Assembly (NCBI GenBank): GCA_964541635.1
Contig: CAZIQM010000001.1
Coordinates: 15,169-79,168, forward strand
Reading direction: 5' to 3'
Source: DALYDP01 sp964541635
GTDB taxonomy: Bacteria; Patescibacteriota; Gracilibacteria; Peribacterales; Peribacteraceae
Length of the DNA: 64,000 nt
The position numbers and the translations under genes were made by a program. Shown here in pieces: positions 25,601-33,125 of this stretch (positions are counted from its first letter, which is position 1; the number at the start of each line of letters is the position of its first letter). Under the pieces are notes generated by a model. The model made no database searches. It was not told the DNA's origin and saw only the letters and a list, made by a program, of their open reading frames with translations.

Positions 25601-28507
25601 ACGAACCCGAAGGCGGCCTGCCAGGACGGCTTCGACAACGACTTCGACGGCAAAGTCGACTTCCCGCAGGATCCCGGTTGCGCCAGCAAACAGGATAACG
25701 ATGAATTCAACGCCCCGTTGCCCGCCTGCCAGGACGGCATCGACAACGACGGCGACGGACGCGTCGACCTCCAGGATCCGGGCTGCAGCGGCCCCACTGA
25801 CACGAACGAAGGCGACGAAGCGCAGTGCCAGGACCTCCGCGACAACGACGGGGACGGCCTGACGGACTTCCCCTTCGATCCGGGCTGCGCGAGCCCCTCG
25901 GATAACGACGAATTCAACCAGACCCAAACGGTGGACGTGCAGATCACGAAGACCGGCCCGGCGAGCGTCGTCCGCGGCCAGACCCTCGTCTACACGATCC
26001 AAGTCGGCAACGCCGGAAACGCGCAGGCCACGAACGTGACGGTCGTCGACCAGATCCCGGCCGGCGTCACCTTCAACGACAACGCCAGCTACTTCCCCTG
26101 CCAGCAGCAGGGCAACCAGGTCTCGTGCCCCATCGGCACGCTGCCCGCGGGCGTGTTCGGCTCGTTCCAGATCTCCTTCGACGTCCCGACGGTCCCGAAC
26201 TGCGTCCAAGGCCAGACGCAGCCCATCGTGAATACGGCGACGATCACCGCGACCGAAGACAGCGCGACGACGGGTAACAACGCGTCGTCGACGGCGAACG
26301 CCCCGGCGCGCGTCGATTGCCCCGCCTCGCCCCAGTGCTCCGACGGCATCGATAACGACGCCGACGGCGCCACGGACTTCCCGAACGACTTCAGCTGTTC
26401 CTCCCCGACCGACACCGACGAAACGAACCCGAAGGCGGCCTGCCAGGACGGCTTCGACAACGACTTCGATGGTCTCACAGACTTCCCGTTGGACCCCGGT
26501 TGCGCCAGCAAACAGGACAACGACGAAGCCAACGCCCCGGCCACGCAGTGCACCGACGGCATCGATAACGACGGCGACGGACGCATCGACACGCAGGACG
26601 CGGGCTGCGCCAACCCGACGGACAACAACGAAGGCGACGGCGCCGCCGACCTCGGCGTCACGCTGAACGGCCCGTCGACGGTGCAGGGCGGCACGAACGC
26701 CACGTACATCGCGACGATCTCGAACAACGGCCCCGACGCCGTCACCACGCCCGCCACGATCCGCATCGCGATCCCGAACGGCGTCACCTTCAACCCGAAC
26801 TCCTCCAGCCCCGGCTGCGTCCAGAACGGCAACGCGGTGGTCTGCTCGGGCATCACGCTCGGCACGACCTTCCCGAACAACCAGACGCAACGCACGATCT
26901 CGTTCTCGGTCCCGGGAAACCAACTCGGTTCCCGCGGCACGAACCTGATCGACATCGCGTTCGGCGTCGAGACGGCGCAGGCGCAGGCGGTGGGCGTGTG
27001 CAACACGACGATCGTCGTGACGGTGACGATCCCGCAGAACGCCAACCCCGATCCGAACCAGACGAACAACACGGCCACGGTCTCGACGTTCGTGTCCTGC
27101 CAGCAGTTCCAGTGCAGCGACGGCATCGACAACGACGGCGACGGACGCACGGACTTCCCGAGCGATCCGGGCTGCACCTCGGCCCAGGACAACAACGAAG
27201 GCGACGAAGCCGCGTGCCAGGACCGCCGCGACAACGACGGCGACGGCCTCGTGGACTGGCCGCTCGATCCGGGCTGCGTGAGCCCGACGGACACCGACGA
27301 ATTCAACGCCCCGTTGCCCGCCTGCAGCGACGGCCAGGACAACGACCATGACGGCCGCATCGACATGCTCGATCCGGGCTGCAGCAACCCGCAGGACACC
27401 AACGAAGGCGACGATCCCGCCTGCAGCGACCGCATCGACAACGACAACGACGGCTTGGTCGACTGGCCGCTCGATCCGGGCTGCGTCGGCCCGACCGACA
27501 CGGACGAAACCAACGCCCTGCCCCAGTGCAGCGACGGCCTCGACAACGACTTCGACGGCAAGGTCGACATGCTCGATCCGGGCTGCAGCAGCCCGCAGGA
27601 CAACAACGAAGGCGATGATCCGGTCCAATCCGGCTGCGTCGAGATCACGAAGCAGACGTTCGACCCGCACGGCACGGCGCTCCCGGTGACCGCGCAGTTC
27701 ACGTTCATCCTCGACGCCACCCGCGTCGCCTACAACGATTCCACGGGCCGCGCGCGCTTCGATAACGTCCTCGCCGGCACCCACACGGTCGCCGAAATCA
27801 TCCCGTCCGGTTGGACGCAGCTGTCGATCACGCCGGCCAACGGCCTCGTGACGGTCGCCCCCGGCCAGACCTGCGCCCAGATCACCTTCCGCAACCGCCA
27901 GGTGTTCGTCGCCAACGCGCAGTGCAACGACGGCTACGACAACGACGGCGACGGATTGGTCGACTACCCGCAGGACACGGGCTGCTCCAGCGCCACGGAC
28001 AACGACGAGTACAACAGCACGTTCGTGCCGCAGTGCCGCGACGGCATCGACAACGACGGCGACGGGCTGAGCGACTACCCGCTGGACCCGGGCTGCGCGA
28101 ACCAGGACGACAACAACGAGCAGAACCAATCGGTGACGCCCGCCTGTTCCGACAACCTGGATAACGACGGCGACGGCCTGAAGGACTACCCGGCCGATCC
28201 GGGCTGCGCCAACGCGCTCGACACCGACGAAACGAACGCCGCCGGCTCCTACGCCTGCAACGACAACGTCGACAACGACGGCGACGGCGTGAAGGACTTC
28301 CCGCAGGATCCGGGCTGCTCCAGCGCCACGGACAACGACGAGTTCAACTTCCGCGTCCCGCGCTGCTCCGACGGCATCGATAACGACGGCGACGGATTGA
28401 AGGACTATCCCCAGGACACCGGCTGCACCACGCCGTACGACGACAACGAGTACAACGACCGCCTGTGGCTCGACCGCTGGCGCGAGTGGTGGAACTGGAA
28501 CTGGTAA
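22697..28507 (+). CDS. Giant secreted protein with 24 Asp-rich (Ca2+-binding type) repeats
   Basis: A 1936-residue secreted protein. Signal peptide region 1-50 (likely cut after AEA). After an N-terminal domain of about 170 residues come 24 copies of a 30-35-residue unit, C.DG.DNDGDG..D.P.DPGC....DNDE, with an EF-hand/thrombospondin-3-like DxDxDG loop and two Cys; these probably bind calcium and form one disulfide each. Between blocks lie one NBR1-type Ig-like domain (nt 23380-23690), four DUF11 domains and one SpaA/Cna-B-like domain (nt 27630-27910). The last 13 residues are WLDRWREWWNWNW. There is no IPKTG motif or C-terminal membrane helix. Likely a long, calcium-stiffened surface fibre for attachment; this is inference. 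Confidence 0.85.
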   Translation: MVRSTLQKRTASALLLTTIAVQLHVSGALSALQNTPVFRPFIGVPAAEAQTTGFYDEGAMPKYGKTWIASITCRDSNGATTTIGGTGNPEVVKNAVRQAIANRGLGLTPPNNPIVRTDGGTGAGFNWNDNSGTPALNDLNAVCQILGYPTYISSTCRDEERSGIYPNGKCNFHSPEDNQLSRLSGTFTTSACSDGVDNDGDGRVDFPSDPGCVNAQDTDEADPTNNARCLSIITPNVINVGQQFQATVTMQNNGGTTWSTSNYKLSSENPMDNLTWGINRVDLPQNTAVNGSATFTFTATAPSTQGTYNFDFGMVQTNLGHFGEICRKSLTLTPVQCPSSTVNATFEGNQGPWEDVAPNGDAKAPTFVGNVQPGTVMKVNSVNGTYSARIYGGVDQLPVSCDNGTLSFTGNSNSTISSIKLNAIGSNGVTVPNGATRAFVSHDEPGSFNYFDNSGNRDHRAPCQVNFGIVPTSCQQPQCRDGLDNDGDGLTDFPADPGCINQDDNDESPRNIGNLDVEKVLDGQIVPGQTAQYTITVRNNGNVAAQNVNVYDYFLDDQDLKYVPFTYVSSAGVNCSYQSGLQQVSCPVGTVAAGSTVTITLRFNVPQTQSCNTQVKNRVDAWINGQQAGADTDDVSSGVQCPFQCSDGRDNDGDGLTDFPQDPGCVNAQDNDEFNAPQCQDGIDNDQDGVTDYPNDFSCSSPTDNDETNPKAACQDGLDNDNDGRVDFPQDVGCVNNQDNDETDPYTFLYVYKTGPVDATRGSNIPYTINVRNNGASIAQNVVVQDIFPTGLSFVAAQSTAGCTAGPNTITCNVGAIQPGQDKELTLVFTATTTVACEGIVQNRAQATASNVQGTSVGNQWSTTIHCTAQCQDGIDNDGDGATDYPNDFSCSSPTDTDETNPKAACQDGVDNDGDGLTDFPQDPGCVSKQDNDESNASQCNDGIDNDGDGATDYPNDFSCSSPTDTDETNPKAACQDGFDNDFDGKVDFPQDPGCASKQDNDEFNAPLPACQDGIDNDGDGRVDLQDPGCSGPTDTNEGDEAQCQDLRDNDGDGLTDFPFDPGCASPSDNDEFNQTQTVDVQITKTGPASVVRGQTLVYTIQVGNAGNAQATNVTVVDQIPAGVTFNDNASYFPCQQQGNQVSCPIGTLPAGVFGSFQISFDVPTVPNCVQGQTQPIVNTATITATEDSATTGNNASSTANAPARVDCPASPQCSDGIDNDADGATDFPNDFSCSSPTDTDETNPKAACQDGFDNDFDGLTDFPLDPGCASKQDNDEANAPATQCTDGIDNDGDGRIDTQDAGCANPTDNNEGDGAADLGVTLNGPSTVQGGTNATYIATISNNGPDAVTTPATIRIAIPNGVTFNPNSSSPGCVQNGNAVVCSGITLGTTFPNNQTQRTISFSVPGNQLGSRGTNLIDIAFGVETAQAQAVGVCNTTIVVTVTIPQNANPDPNQTNNTATVSTFVSCQQFQCSDGIDNDGDGRTDFPSDPGCTSAQDNNEGDEAACQDRRDNDGDGLVDWPLDPGCVSPTDTDEFNAPLPACSDGQDNDHDGRIDMLDPGCSNPQDTNEGDDPACSDRIDNDNDGLVDWPLDPGCVGPTDTDETNALPQCSDGLDNDFDGKVDMLDPGCSSPQDNNEGDDPVQSGCVEITKQTFDPHGTALPVTAQFTFILDATRVAYNDSTGRARFDNVLAGTHTVAEIIPSGWTQLSITPANGLVTVAPGQTCAQITFRNRQVFVANAQCNDGYDNDGDGLVDYPQDTGCSSATDNDEYNSTFVPQCRDGIDNDGDGLSDYPLDPGCANQDDNNEQNQSVTPACSDNLDNDGDGLKDYPADPGCANALDTDETNAAGSYACNDNVDNDGDGVKDFPQDPGCSSATDNDEFNFRVPRCSDGIDNDGDGLKDYPQDTGCTTPYDDNEYNDRLWLDRWREWWNWNW
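25313..26450 (+). repeat. Three near-identical coding repeats of about 110 bp
   Basis: The segment encoding DYPNDFSCSSPTDTDETNP with its flanks occurs at about 25313-25420, 25512-25627 and 26340-26450 with nearly the same nucleotide sequence, including AACGACTTCAGCTGTTC. The other Asp repeats differ much more, so these copies look recently duplicated or homogenised. Confidence 0.75.
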
Positions 28508-28526
28508 ATCCGCCGATACTCACGAC

Positions 28527-28550
28527 GAGGGGGCCGAAAGGCCCTCTTTT
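28527..28550 (+). terminator. Intrinsic terminator after the second giant gene
   Basis: GAGGGGGCC, loop GAAA, GGCCCTC, TTTT. It sits between this gene and the convergent pth. Confidence 0.8.
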
Positions 28551-28554
28551 CGTA

Positions 28555-29100
28555 TCAGAGCTCCACCACGAACTCCTTCACGATCTCGGGCACGACGGCG
28601 TAGAGCCCGTCCATGCCTTTGCGTTCTTCCTCGGAAAACGCGCTCACGACCCAGTTGGCCAGATCGACCTTCTCGGGCTTCGGGCCGATGCCCAGGCGCA
28701 AGCGCGGGAATCCTTCGCCGACGTGTTCGATGATCGACTTCAGTCCGTTGTGCGTGCCGGCGCTGCCGGACTTCCGCAGGCGCGGCGTGCCGAGCGGCAG
28801 GTCGATGTCGTCGCAGACGACGAGCACGTTCTGCGCGGGATCGAGCTTGTAGAAATCGACGACCTTGCGGACCGCCTCGCCCGAGAGGTTCATGAACGTG
28901 TGGGGCTTGAGGAGCAGCACGGGCACGATGCCGATGCGCGCTTCGAGCGTCTCCCCGCCGAACTTCGGCGCCTGTTTCCAGTCGCCTGTGCCGTAGTGCT
29001 TGGCGAGTTCGTCGAGCGCGTGGAAGCCCGCGTTGTGCCGGGTCTTCTCGTACGCTTTGCCGGGATTCCCGAGGCCGACGATGACGAGGGAGGGCTTCAT
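28555..29100 (-). CDS. pth: Peptidyl-tRNA hydrolase
   Basis: Releases tRNA from peptidyl-tRNA that dropped off ribosomes. It is 181 residues with the complete active site: Asn in VGLGNPG (residue 12), catalytic His in TRHNAGF (22), FMNLSG, and Asp in VCDDIDLPLG. First residues MKPSLVIVGLGNPG fix the start. The ATG overlaps the stop of the upstream TM/HEPN-like gene (ATGA), making it the last gene of a three-gene operon. Confidence 0.97.
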   Translation of the reverse strand: MKPSLVIVGLGNPGKAYEKTRHNAGFHALDELAKHYGTGDWKQAPKFGGETLEARIGIVPVLLLKPHTFMNLSGEAVRKVVDFYKLDPAQNVLVVCDDIDLPLGTPRLRKSGSAGTHNGLKSIIEHVGEGFPRLRLGIGPKPEKVDLANWVVSAFSEEERKGMDGLYAVVPEIVKEFVVEL

Positions 29101-29495
29101 CGCGAGAGGTGTTTGATGGCGTGCTCGAGGACGCGCACCGCGCGGTCGATCTGCGCGGGGTTCGCGGACGCATCGTGCTCGTGCGCGAGGACATTGCGCA
29201 ACTTATGCGCTTCCCACACCGCCTGGATGTTCGGGATGCGCGGACCGGCCTTCTTCAACTTGTCGCCGAGCGATCCCGCGAACCCGAGTTCCGCGAGCGC
29301 GAGGTCGAGCACCGTGTCCATCGACCAGACACGCCGGACGGGGTCCTGTTGTGAAATGGCTTGCGCAAGCGCTTTTTCGACCTTCGCTTTCGACGCCCCC
29401 GACATGCCGCGGCGACGCGTTTTCAGCACGACGCCGGCAAGGACGATCGCCGCCAGGAGCGCGAGGACGCCGACGGAGATCCACATCCCCGTCAT
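29097..29495 (-). CDS. Membrane-anchored protein with HEPN-like motif
   Basis: A 132-residue protein: one N-terminal membrane helix (about 4-24), a basic stop-transfer (KTRRRG), and a helical cytoplasmic domain. Near the end, HKLRNVLAHE contains the R-N-x3-H pattern of HEPN domains, preceded by a helical pair. HEPN domains are often RNases, but some only bind nucleotides or proteins, so activity cannot be claimed. Overlaps pth downstream and the PH-domain gene upstream by 4 nt each. Being coupled to pth hints at a role in tRNA or translation quality control. Confidence 0.6.
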   Translation of the reverse strand: MTGMWISVGVLALLAAIVLAGVVLKTRRRGMSGASKAKVEKALAQAISQQDPVRRVWSMDTVLDLALAELGFAGSLGDKLKKAGPRIPNIQAVWEAHKLRNVLAHEHDASANPAQIDRAVRVLEHAIKHLSR

Positions 29496-30094
29496 TCGTC
29501 GTCTTCGTCGGAAGCGATGCCCAATTCCTTCATGTTCATCTGGTTGGCGAGGAGCGACGAGAGCATCTTCTGCACCTCCTTGCCGTCGCGCAGGTTTTTC
29601 TTATGCAGGTACTTCTCCTGGTTCGCGAGGAGCAGCGACTCGATTTTCTTCGGGCGCTTCACCGACTCGAGCGACACGCTGTCGCCCGTCGAGATTTTTT
29701 CCACGGAGATCACGCCGACTTGCAGGAGCGTGCCGATCACGCCCTTGATCTCGTAACTCACGCCCTGGATGTCGCTGTAGAGGATGCGCGCCGATTCGCG
29801 GTGGAACCATCCGTGCCACGCGACGTCGATGATCCCTTCGTTCGTGATGATCCACGCGTCGAGGAAGTAATCGAAGAAGCTGCGCAGCCACCACACGGCG
29901 ACCACGGCGCCGAACACGCCGCAGAGGATGAACATCGCGCGCGTCGGGAAGCCGACCGCGAGCAATGCATCGAAGGCGATCCACGCTGTGGGCCACAGGA
30001 GCGCCCTCACGCCGAGCAACCAGTGCTTGTGCACCACGCGGACGAGCGTCTCGTCGTCGTCGAGATGCTTCGTGAAGAGCATTTTCTGCAGCAT
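29492..30094 (-). CDS. Membrane protein with bacterial PH domain (YdbS-like)
   Basis: A 200-residue protein with two membrane helices (about 29-48 and 52-72) followed by a bacterial pleckstrin-homology domain (DUF304 type): WIITNEGIIDVAWHGWFHRESARILYSDIQGVSYE is split here over the first strands typical of the fold, ending near VKRPKKIE. The C-terminal 50 residues are charged and helical, ending in SDEDDE. Function in this family is unknown, likely envelope-related. First gene of the operon with the HEPN-like gene and pth. Confidence 0.75.
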   Translation of the reverse strand: MLQKMLFTKHLDDDETLVRVVHKHWLLGVRALLWPTAWIAFDALLAVGFPTRAMFILCGVFGAVVAVWWLRSFFDYFLDAWIITNEGIIDVAWHGWFHRESARILYSDIQGVSYEIKGVIGTLLQVGVISVEKISTGDSVSLESVKRPKKIESLLLANQEKYLHKKNLRDGKEVQKMLSSLLANQMNMKELGIASDEDDE

Positions 30095-30176
30095 CAGGCC
30101 GATTGTACCCGCGCGGGGCCGCGCGAAACAGGCCGATCCGCTGTACAGCCGGAGGCCGCGCTCCTACCATGCGGAC

Positions 30177-30827
30177 ATGGCGCACGCGCCCGCACAACGA
30201 GGGTTTTGGTTCCACGTTCTCGACGTCGTGTTCAACATCGCCGTGATCGTGGCGATCGTCACCGCGATCCGCACGTTCCTCGTGTCGCCGTTCAAAGTGG
30301 AAGGCAGTTCGATGGTCAGCACGCTCGAGGACCACGAGTACATCGTCATCAACAAACTCGCGTACATCCTGGGAGACCCCAAGCGCGGCGACATCGTGGT
30401 GTTCCGTCCGCCGAGCGAGCCCAGCAAGTACTACGTCAAGCGCGTCATCGGCGTGCCCGGCGACACCGTCGACATCCGCGGCGGCAACGTCTACGTCCGC
30501 CCGGACGGCGAGGAATCGGAAGCCGAGCTGGCGGAACCCTACCTGGACGAAAACAACCAAGGCGCGACCTACCGCCATCCGCCGAACAGCGGCGACCGGA
30601 CGCCGACGGTCTACAAAGTGCCGGACAACGAATACTTCCTCCTCGGCGACAACCGCCAAGGCAGCCACGATTCGCGCAGTTTCCGCGTCGACGGCAAGGA
30701 AGCCCCTTTCGTTCCGGACCAGGACATCAAGGGACGGGTCTGGTTCGTGGTGCTGCCGATCACGAAAGTGCACGCGTTTTCCGCCCCCGATTACGACCTC
30801 GAGGGGGCCGGAGACGCCCAGGAATAA
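30177..30827 (+). CDS. lepB: Signal peptidase I
   Basis: Removes signal peptides at the outer face of the membrane. It is 216 residues with one N-terminal anchor (about 14-35), catalytic Ser45 in EGSSM, catalytic Lys88 in YYVKRVIGVPGD, and box E GDNRQGSHDSR. TACCAT and 6 nt precede the ATG, so the mRNA is probably leaderless. It serves the many secreted proteins in this window. Confidence 0.96.
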   Translation: MAHAPAQRGFWFHVLDVVFNIAVIVAIVTAIRTFLVSPFKVEGSSMVSTLEDHEYIVINKLAYILGDPKRGDIVVFRPPSEPSKYYVKRVIGVPGDTVDIRGGNVYVRPDGEESEAELAEPYLDENNQGATYRHPPNSGDRTPTVYKVPDNEYFLLGDNRQGSHDSRSFRVDGKEAPFVPDQDIKGRVWFVVLPITKVHAFSAPDYDLEGAGDAQE

Positions 30828-30829
30828 GC

Positions 30830-30857
30830 TTGCAAACGCCTTCAGATAGCCTATAAT
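30830..30857 (+). promoter_or_regulatory. secE-nusG promoter
   Basis: TTGCAA (30830-30835), 16-nt spacer, TATAAT (30852-30857). The expected transcription start is about 30864, at the first base of the hairpin that follows. Confidence 0.7.
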
Positions 30858-30863
30858 GGCTTC

Positions 30864-30883
30864 GAGCCCCGAAGGGCTTTTTT
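30864..30883 (+). terminator. Hairpin with T-run at the 5' end of the secE mRNA
   Basis: Stem AGCCC, loop CGAA, GGGCT, then a run of six T. For transcripts reading through from lepB it is an ordinary terminator. For transcripts starting at the promoter just upstream it would be a 5' hairpin, too early to terminate but able to protect the mRNA end. Confidence 0.6.
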
Positions 30884-30896
30884 ACGAAGCACGCCT

Positions 30897-31088
30897 ATGC
30901 AGCCGATCATCACCTTCGTCCAAGATTCCATCGTCGAACTCCGCCAGGTCCGCTGGCCCACGCGCCAACAGGCCGTGCGTCTGTCGGGCATCGTGATCGC
31001 CTTCACGCTCGCGTGCACCGTGGTGTTCGGCGCCCTCGATTTCGGCCTGTCCGAACTCCTGCGGTATCTCTTGTCGTTCGCCGCGTAA
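30897..31088 (+). CDS. secE: Preprotein translocase subunit SecE
   Basis: A 63-residue minimal SecE: amphipathic helix FVQDSIVELRQVRWPTRQQA, with the conserved VxWPT core, followed by a single membrane helix. Clamps SecY in the translocon. It lies 22 nt upstream of nusG, the usual bacterial secE-nusG pair. Confidence 0.95.
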   Translation: MQPIITFVQDSIVELRQVRWPTRQQAVRLSGIVIAFTLACTVVFGALDFGLSELLRYLLSFAA

Positions 31089-31110
31089 TCCCTTCCTTCC
31101 TCTTTTTCCC

Positions 31111-31656
31111 ATGGCAAAGCAGGACCCCAATGCAGGACGGAACTGGTACGTCGTTCACACCTACGCAGGGTACGAAGACGCTGTCGCCTCGGCGCTGAAA
31201 CAGCGCATCGAGAGCTTCAACATGGGCGACTACATCTTCGACGTGCAGGTGCCGAAGGAGAAGCAGCTCGTCTTCAAGAAGGGCGATCCGGTCGAGGAAG
31301 AGCGCAAGCTGTTCCCGGGCTACGTGCTCGTGGACATGAAGGTCACCGACGAATCGTGGTACCTCGTGCGCAACACGCCGAACGTCACGGGCTTCGTCGG
31401 CTCGGGCAACATCCCGGTGCCGGTCACGCCCGAGGAATTCGGCGTCATCCAGCGCCGCATCGGCGAACAGCAGGCGAAGTTCAAGAGCGACTTCCAGGTG
31501 GGCGACCTCGTCATCATCGTCGACGGTCCGTTCAAGAACTACGAAGGAACCGTGGACTCGGTCGACGTCGACAAGGGCAAGCTCACGGTGCTCGTGGTCA
31601 TCTTCGACCGCGAAACGCCGGTCGAACTCGACTTCACGCAGGTGAAGAAGAAGTAA
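31111..31656 (+). CDS. nusG: Transcription termination/antitermination factor NusG
   Basis: A 181-residue two-domain NusG. NGN domain: NWYVVHTYAGYEDAVASAL, then KLFPGYVLVDM and TGFVGSG that bind the polymerase clamp. KOW domain: FQVGDLVIIVDGPFKNYEGTVDSVD. Links transcription to translation through S10. Followed by a strong terminator shared with murJ. Confidence 0.97.
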   Translation: MAKQDPNAGRNWYVVHTYAGYEDAVASALKQRIESFNMGDYIFDVQVPKEKQLVFKKGDPVEEERKLFPGYVLVDMKVTDESWYLVRNTPNVTGFVGSGNIPVPVTPEEFGVIQRRIGEQQAKFKSDFQVGDLVIIVDGPFKNYEGTVDSVDVDKGKLTVLVVIFDRETPVELDFTQVKKK

Positions 31657-31679
31657 GCCCGCGCATCCAACGCATCCGC

Positions 31680-31705
31680 AAAGACCGGCCCCCGGCCGGT
31701 CTTTT
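31680..31705 (+). terminator. Bidirectional terminator between nusG and murJ
   Basis: AAAGACCGGCC, loop CCC, GGCCGGTCTTTT. A- and T-runs on both sides allow use on either strand; the murJ stop codon is at its right edge. Confidence 0.85.
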
Positions 31706-33021
31706 CATGCCGGCCGCAGCGTCCGCCGCGTGGCGAACGGGAGCAACGCCGCGAGGCCCGCGAGGGATATCGCCTGCCCCAAGAGGAACCCGAGCGGGAT
31801 CGCCTGCACGCCGATGTGCGGTGCCAGCGCCCACGCGACGACGATGGCGATCGCGCCGTTCACGACACTGAGCACGGCCGGCAACGCCGTGACGTGCAGC
31901 GAATAGTAGGAACGCAACACGAGGTGGTTGAGGCTCTCGAACGGGATGCTGACCGCGTACACGAGGATCGCCGCGGAGAACGACGCGTACACGCTATCGA
32001 TGTGCACGAGCTTCGCCGCGATCGGGGTCGCCACGACGAGCGCGATCGCCGCGGGCACGGTGAGCGCGACGATCGTCGTCACGCCTTTGCGCACGTACAA
32101 CACGAAGCGGTCTTTTTCGCCGCGGGCCGCCGCTTGCGACATGAGCGGGAACGCCGACTGCGCGAGCGCGATGCCGATGACGCCGACGACGAACGATTGG
32201 AAATTGCGCGCGTTGCTGTTCACGACGATCGATCCCGGCGACAGGCCCGACGCGATCGTGTCGAACAGCAGCAGCTGGAGTTGGAGCACGGCCAGCGCCG
32301 CCATGCGCGGCAGCATGAGAAGCCCCATCGTGGATAAATCGGGATCCCAGAAACGGAGCCTCGGCCTGTACCCCGACCACACGGCCCCCACTAGGCGGAT
32401 GAGCACGTAGACGACGGCGCCGCCTAGCGTGCCGAGCATCGGACCGAGCGGTCCGTACGCGGGCGTCAGCCAGAGCGTGCCCATGATCGTGCCCGCGGTG
32501 TAGAGCACGGGCGTAAGGCCGTAGAGCCAATATTTTTGGACGGTGACCAGGTATTGCCCGAGGCTGTTGCCGCACACGAAGAGGAAGTTCGTGAGCAGCG
32601 CGATGCGCCCGAATTGGATGTAGAGCTCCAGGGAGCGGCCGTCGAAATCGACGAGCGCGGGGGCCACGTACGGGAAGAGCAACCCGAAGGCGAGCGCGAG
32701 AGCGCCGAACACCAGCGAACCGATGCTCATGACGCTCGAGAGCAAATCCGACGAATCCCCGCCCTTGGCGTGGGCGCGGGCCAGGAGCGGCACCAACACC
32801 GTCGCGATGCCCGACATCACCGTGAGCTGGAAGAGGAGGTCGCTGGGCCGGAAACTCGCGATGTAGGCGTCGACGACCGACAGGTCCCCCGAAAACGTCT
32901 GGTTAAGCAAGCGGTCGCGCAACAGCCCCGCCACCGACGCCGCAGCTTGCGTGACCGCGAGGACGGCCGCGCCGCCGAGGATCCGGTGTTGCCCGACGTG
33001 CGCTTTCAGGAAGGCGAACAT
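31705..33021 (-). CDS. murJ: Lipid II flippase MurJ
   Basis: A 438-residue MOP-superfamily transporter with about 12 membrane helices that flips lipid II to the outside for peptidoglycan synthesis. Family-typical stretches are GLLRDRLLNQTFSGD near the start and LLFQLTVMSGIATVLVPLLA, plus a PFESLNHLVLRSYYSL loop that corresponds to helices 10-11. The ATG at 33021 has TACCAT exactly 6 nt before it, which rejects longer forms starting upstream. Together with murC it shows that this cell makes peptidoglycan. Confidence 0.93.
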   Translation of the reverse strand: MFAFLKAHVGQHRILGGAAVLAVTQAAASVAGLLRDRLLNQTFSGDLSVVDAYIASFRPSDLLFQLTVMSGIATVLVPLLARAHAKGGDSSDLLSSVMSIGSLVFGALALAFGLLFPYVAPALVDFDGRSLELYIQFGRIALLTNFLFVCGNSLGQYLVTVQKYWLYGLTPVLYTAGTIMGTLWLTPAYGPLGPMLGTLGGAVVYVLIRLVGAVWSGYRPRLRFWDPDLSTMGLLMLPRMAALAVLQLQLLLFDTIASGLSPGSIVVNSNARNFQSFVVGVIGIALAQSAFPLMSQAAARGEKDRFVLYVRKGVTTIVALTVPAAIALVVATPIAAKLVHIDSVYASFSAAILVYAVSIPFESLNHLVLRSYYSLHVTALPAVLSVVNGAIAIVVAWALAPHIGVQAIPLGFLLGQAISLAGLAALLPFATRRTLRPA

Positions 33022-33125
33022 GGTTCCATGGTAGACGAACGCGATCAGGATGCGAAACGCCGACCCTGAACAGTCCCGCGGCGACACCCCCCGGTGTAGA
33101 GTCGGGGCATCTTTCCCGCTCCACG

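Noticed and set aside
23266..28440. Regular repeats that could suggest a CRISPR array or satellite
   Set aside because: The period of about 100 bp is a protein repeat in one open frame with codon-level variation. There are no constant repeats with unique spacers.
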